A stretch of DNA of 8,624 bases from Planctomycetota bacterium (lineage in GTDB: Bacteria > Planctomycetota > MHYJ01 > JACQXL01 > JAVHLO01): positions 1 through 8,624 of the forward strand of contig JAVHLO010000138.1 of NCBI GenBank assembly GCA_031082105.1. Direction: 5' to 3'. Position numbers and translations under genes: made by a program. The notes under the pieces are model-generated. The model ran no database searches. It was not told the DNA's origin and was given only the letters and a program-made list of their open reading frames with translations. Below, piece after piece: positions 7,289 to 8,624 of this stretch. The first letter of the stretch is position 1, and the number at the start of each line of letters is the position of its first letter.

Positions 7289-8422
7289 CTACAGCGCCGC
7301 CGCCTTCCGCGCCCCGTCGCCGCCGCCACGCGGGCCGATGAACCGCTTCACGGCCGCCCTCAGCTTCGACCCCAGCTTGTGACACATCGCCCGCACGCCC
7401 GGTTTCGCGGGCGCCTTTGGGACAGCCAACACGCGAGTCGCCGTGCTGTGGGAAGGCGCGGCCGGCTGGGACGGCCTGCGCCTGACGGCGTTCGCTTCGG
7501 CCTGCGCCGCCGCGGCCGGCGCGTACTCCGCAGCCTCGACGCCGGCCAACCTCGCCCGCAAGGAGGCGATGATGCGGTCCGCGGTACGCTCGACATCTAT
7601 CGCGCTCCGCATCCGGTCGGTGCTCTTCGGCTCCATCATCACGTCGATCAGGGCAATGACCGAAGCGGGAAGGTGCGGGCACAACCCCGCGAGCGGTTCG
7701 CGCAGCCCGTGCGCGACGATCGTCGCCAGGTCAGCCATCTCCTCCGAGACGTACGGCAGTTGCCCCACCACCATCTCGTAGAGCGAGACGCCGAGCGAGT
7801 AGATGTCGGTCCGTTCGTCGACGTCCTCATTCTGCCACTGTTCCGGCGAGGCATATTCCGGCGTCCCCAGGAAATAGTCCTCGGATTCCTTCGCGAGCCG
7901 GCTCAGGGTGTCGCGCGTCTCGGAAAGACCGAAGTCCGTCACGACGGCGACGCACGCGCTATTGAGCATGATGTTGTTTGAGTTGATATCCCGATGCACA
8001 ATACCGGCCCGGTGTGCGACCTGGAGCGCGGAGGCCACCTGTTTCACCACGCGGAGCGCCACCTCAGGGGGGAGCGGGCCGTGGGTGCGGATGATCTTTG
8101 CCAGCGAATCGCCGTTGAAGAGCTGCATGGCCATGTAGTAACCGAAGCGCGACTTGCCGGCGGCATATATCCGCACGATGTTGGGATGCTCCAGCCGCGC
8201 CACCGCCTGCGCCTCCCAGAGAAACCGCGTTGCGAGCTCCGGCAGGCGCGCCATTGCCGGGTGCATCACCTTGAGCGCCACGAGCCGGTCGAGCGCAGGA
8301 TCGTGCGCCTTGTAGACCACCCCCATGCCGCCGACCGCGATCCGCTCGGTGATCGTGTAGGCGCCCACCCGCGTGCCCGCGGCAAGGCCCAGCGTGCCGG
8401 TCGTATCTTCCGACGCCATCAT
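7289..8422 (-). CDS. Hanks-type (PknB-like) serine/threonine protein kinase, soluble
   Basis: Cytoplasmic protein kinase of 377 residues from the ATG at 8422. It contains a complete catalytic domain: a Gly-rich loop I-A-V-G-G-M-G-V-V-Y (28-37, first loop Gly replaced by Ala), ATP-binding Lys in V-A-L-K (51), helix-C Glu in L-W-E-A (70), catalytic H-R-D (143-145), D-F-G (163-165), and G-T-P-E-Y-A-S-P-E (186-194), followed by T-D-I-Y-S-L-G-V. The Lys normally two residues after the catalytic Asp is Asn (H-R-D-I-N-S-N-N). After the domain comes an Ala-rich linker and a basic tail (about 335-377) with no membrane segment and no PASTA or other sensor domain. The start is chosen because a GAGGAG (8440-8435) lies 12 nt upstream and the domain begins about 25 residues in. 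The frame can also start at TTG 8581, adding 53 Arg/Glu/Ser-rich residues of no recognised fold. The gene ends 217 bp before the BY-kinase on the same strand, so the two may be co-regulated. Confidence 0.93.
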   Translation of the reverse strand: MMASEDTTGTLGLAAGTRVGAYTITERIAVGGMGVVYKAHDPALDRLVALKVMHPAMARLPELATRFLWEAQAVARLEHPNIVRIYAAGKSRFGYYMAMQLFNGDSLAKIIRTHGPLPPEVALRVVKQVASALQVAHRAGIVHRDINSNNIMLNSACVAVVTDFGLSETRDTLSRLAKESEDYFLGTPEYASPEQWQNEDVDERTDIYSLGVSLYEMVVGQLPYVSEEMADLATIVAHGLREPLAGLCPHLPASVIALIDVMMEPKSTDRMRSAIDVERTADRIIASLRARLAGVEAAEYAPAAAAQAEANAVRRRPSQPAAPSHSTATRVLAVPKAPAKPGVRAMCHKLGSKLRAAVKRFIGPRGGGDGARKAAAL

Positions 8423-8624
8423 TTGCGAGAGGCTCTCCTCGGGAACCGGTTCCTCCGGCGGCCATACCAAGCGGTGCGCGGATCTCGGAGCAAGGCGTTC
8501 AGCGCTCCGCGTTTCGCGCTCTTTGCTCTCTGCTACGCGCTCCGCACTTCCGCGCCGATTCCCCACGTATCTTATCGTCAAGCGGTTATGGCGGATTTGA
8601 GCCGACTTTCATTTTGGGCCTTCA

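Noticed and set aside
7072..7329. Upstream extension of the BY-kinase by 86 residues
   Set aside because: The extension is Arg-rich, runs into the end of the Ser/Thr kinase gene and precedes a family-typical N-terminus starting at ATG 7071.
7379..7981. 200-codon open frame on the + strand
   Set aside because: Antisense to the Ser/Thr kinase domain; Arg/His-rich composition typical of a GC-rich shadow frame.

Overview
This 8.6 kb window is GC-rich bacterial DNA with two gene blocks that converge near position 4750. The + strand carries one very large gene that is already open at the left edge. It encodes a mosaic extracellular protein. The - strand carries, in transcription order from the right, a Hanks-type Ser/Thr protein kinase, a Wzc-type polysaccharide co-polymerase/tyrosine autokinase (BY-kinase), and a 52-residue cysteine-containing peptide gene that begins 2 nt after the BY-kinase stop codon. 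No rRNA, tRNA, CRISPR array, insertion sequence or attachment site was seen.

Organism: nothing in the window identifies a taxon directly. Huge beta-helix/beta-propeller surface proteins with a Gly-Ala-Asp-Glu helix ending, abundant PknB-like kinases, and a Wzc-type exopolysaccharide kinase together suggest an uncultured environmental Gram-negative, such as a member of the Planctomycetota/Lentisphaerota/Verrucomicrobiota group or a candidate phylum of similar lifestyle. This is an inference from gene style only.

Layout: 3-4703 (+) is the 3' part of the mosaic surface protein: a Y-T-G-K-T module, two Ig-like 'Big_5'-style modules, a carboxypeptidase-regulatory-like module, two beta-helix regions, and a C-terminal propeller-like region. 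4704-4774 is a short convergent intergenic gap with only weak hairpins. 4775-4933 (-) is the small peptide, 4936-7071 (-) the BY-kinase, 7072-7288 a 217 bp gap with a TATAAT hexamer and an imperfect dyad, and 7289-8422 (-) the Ser/Thr kinase (possible TTG start at 8581). 8423-8624 holds the possible N-terminal extension of that kinase and the right edge.

How they may work together: the BY-kinase is expected to control chain length and export of a surface polysaccharide through cycles of tyrosine phosphorylation. The Ser/Thr kinase next to it may add a second phosphorylation input. The small peptide has a strong ribosome binding site placed inside the last codons of the BY-kinase, so it is probably made from the same message. 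It carries a Y-x-x-P-x-L motif like that of lasso/RiPP leader peptides, followed by a short Cys/Gly-rich tail. No maturation enzyme is in the window. This peptide is the most interesting object here.
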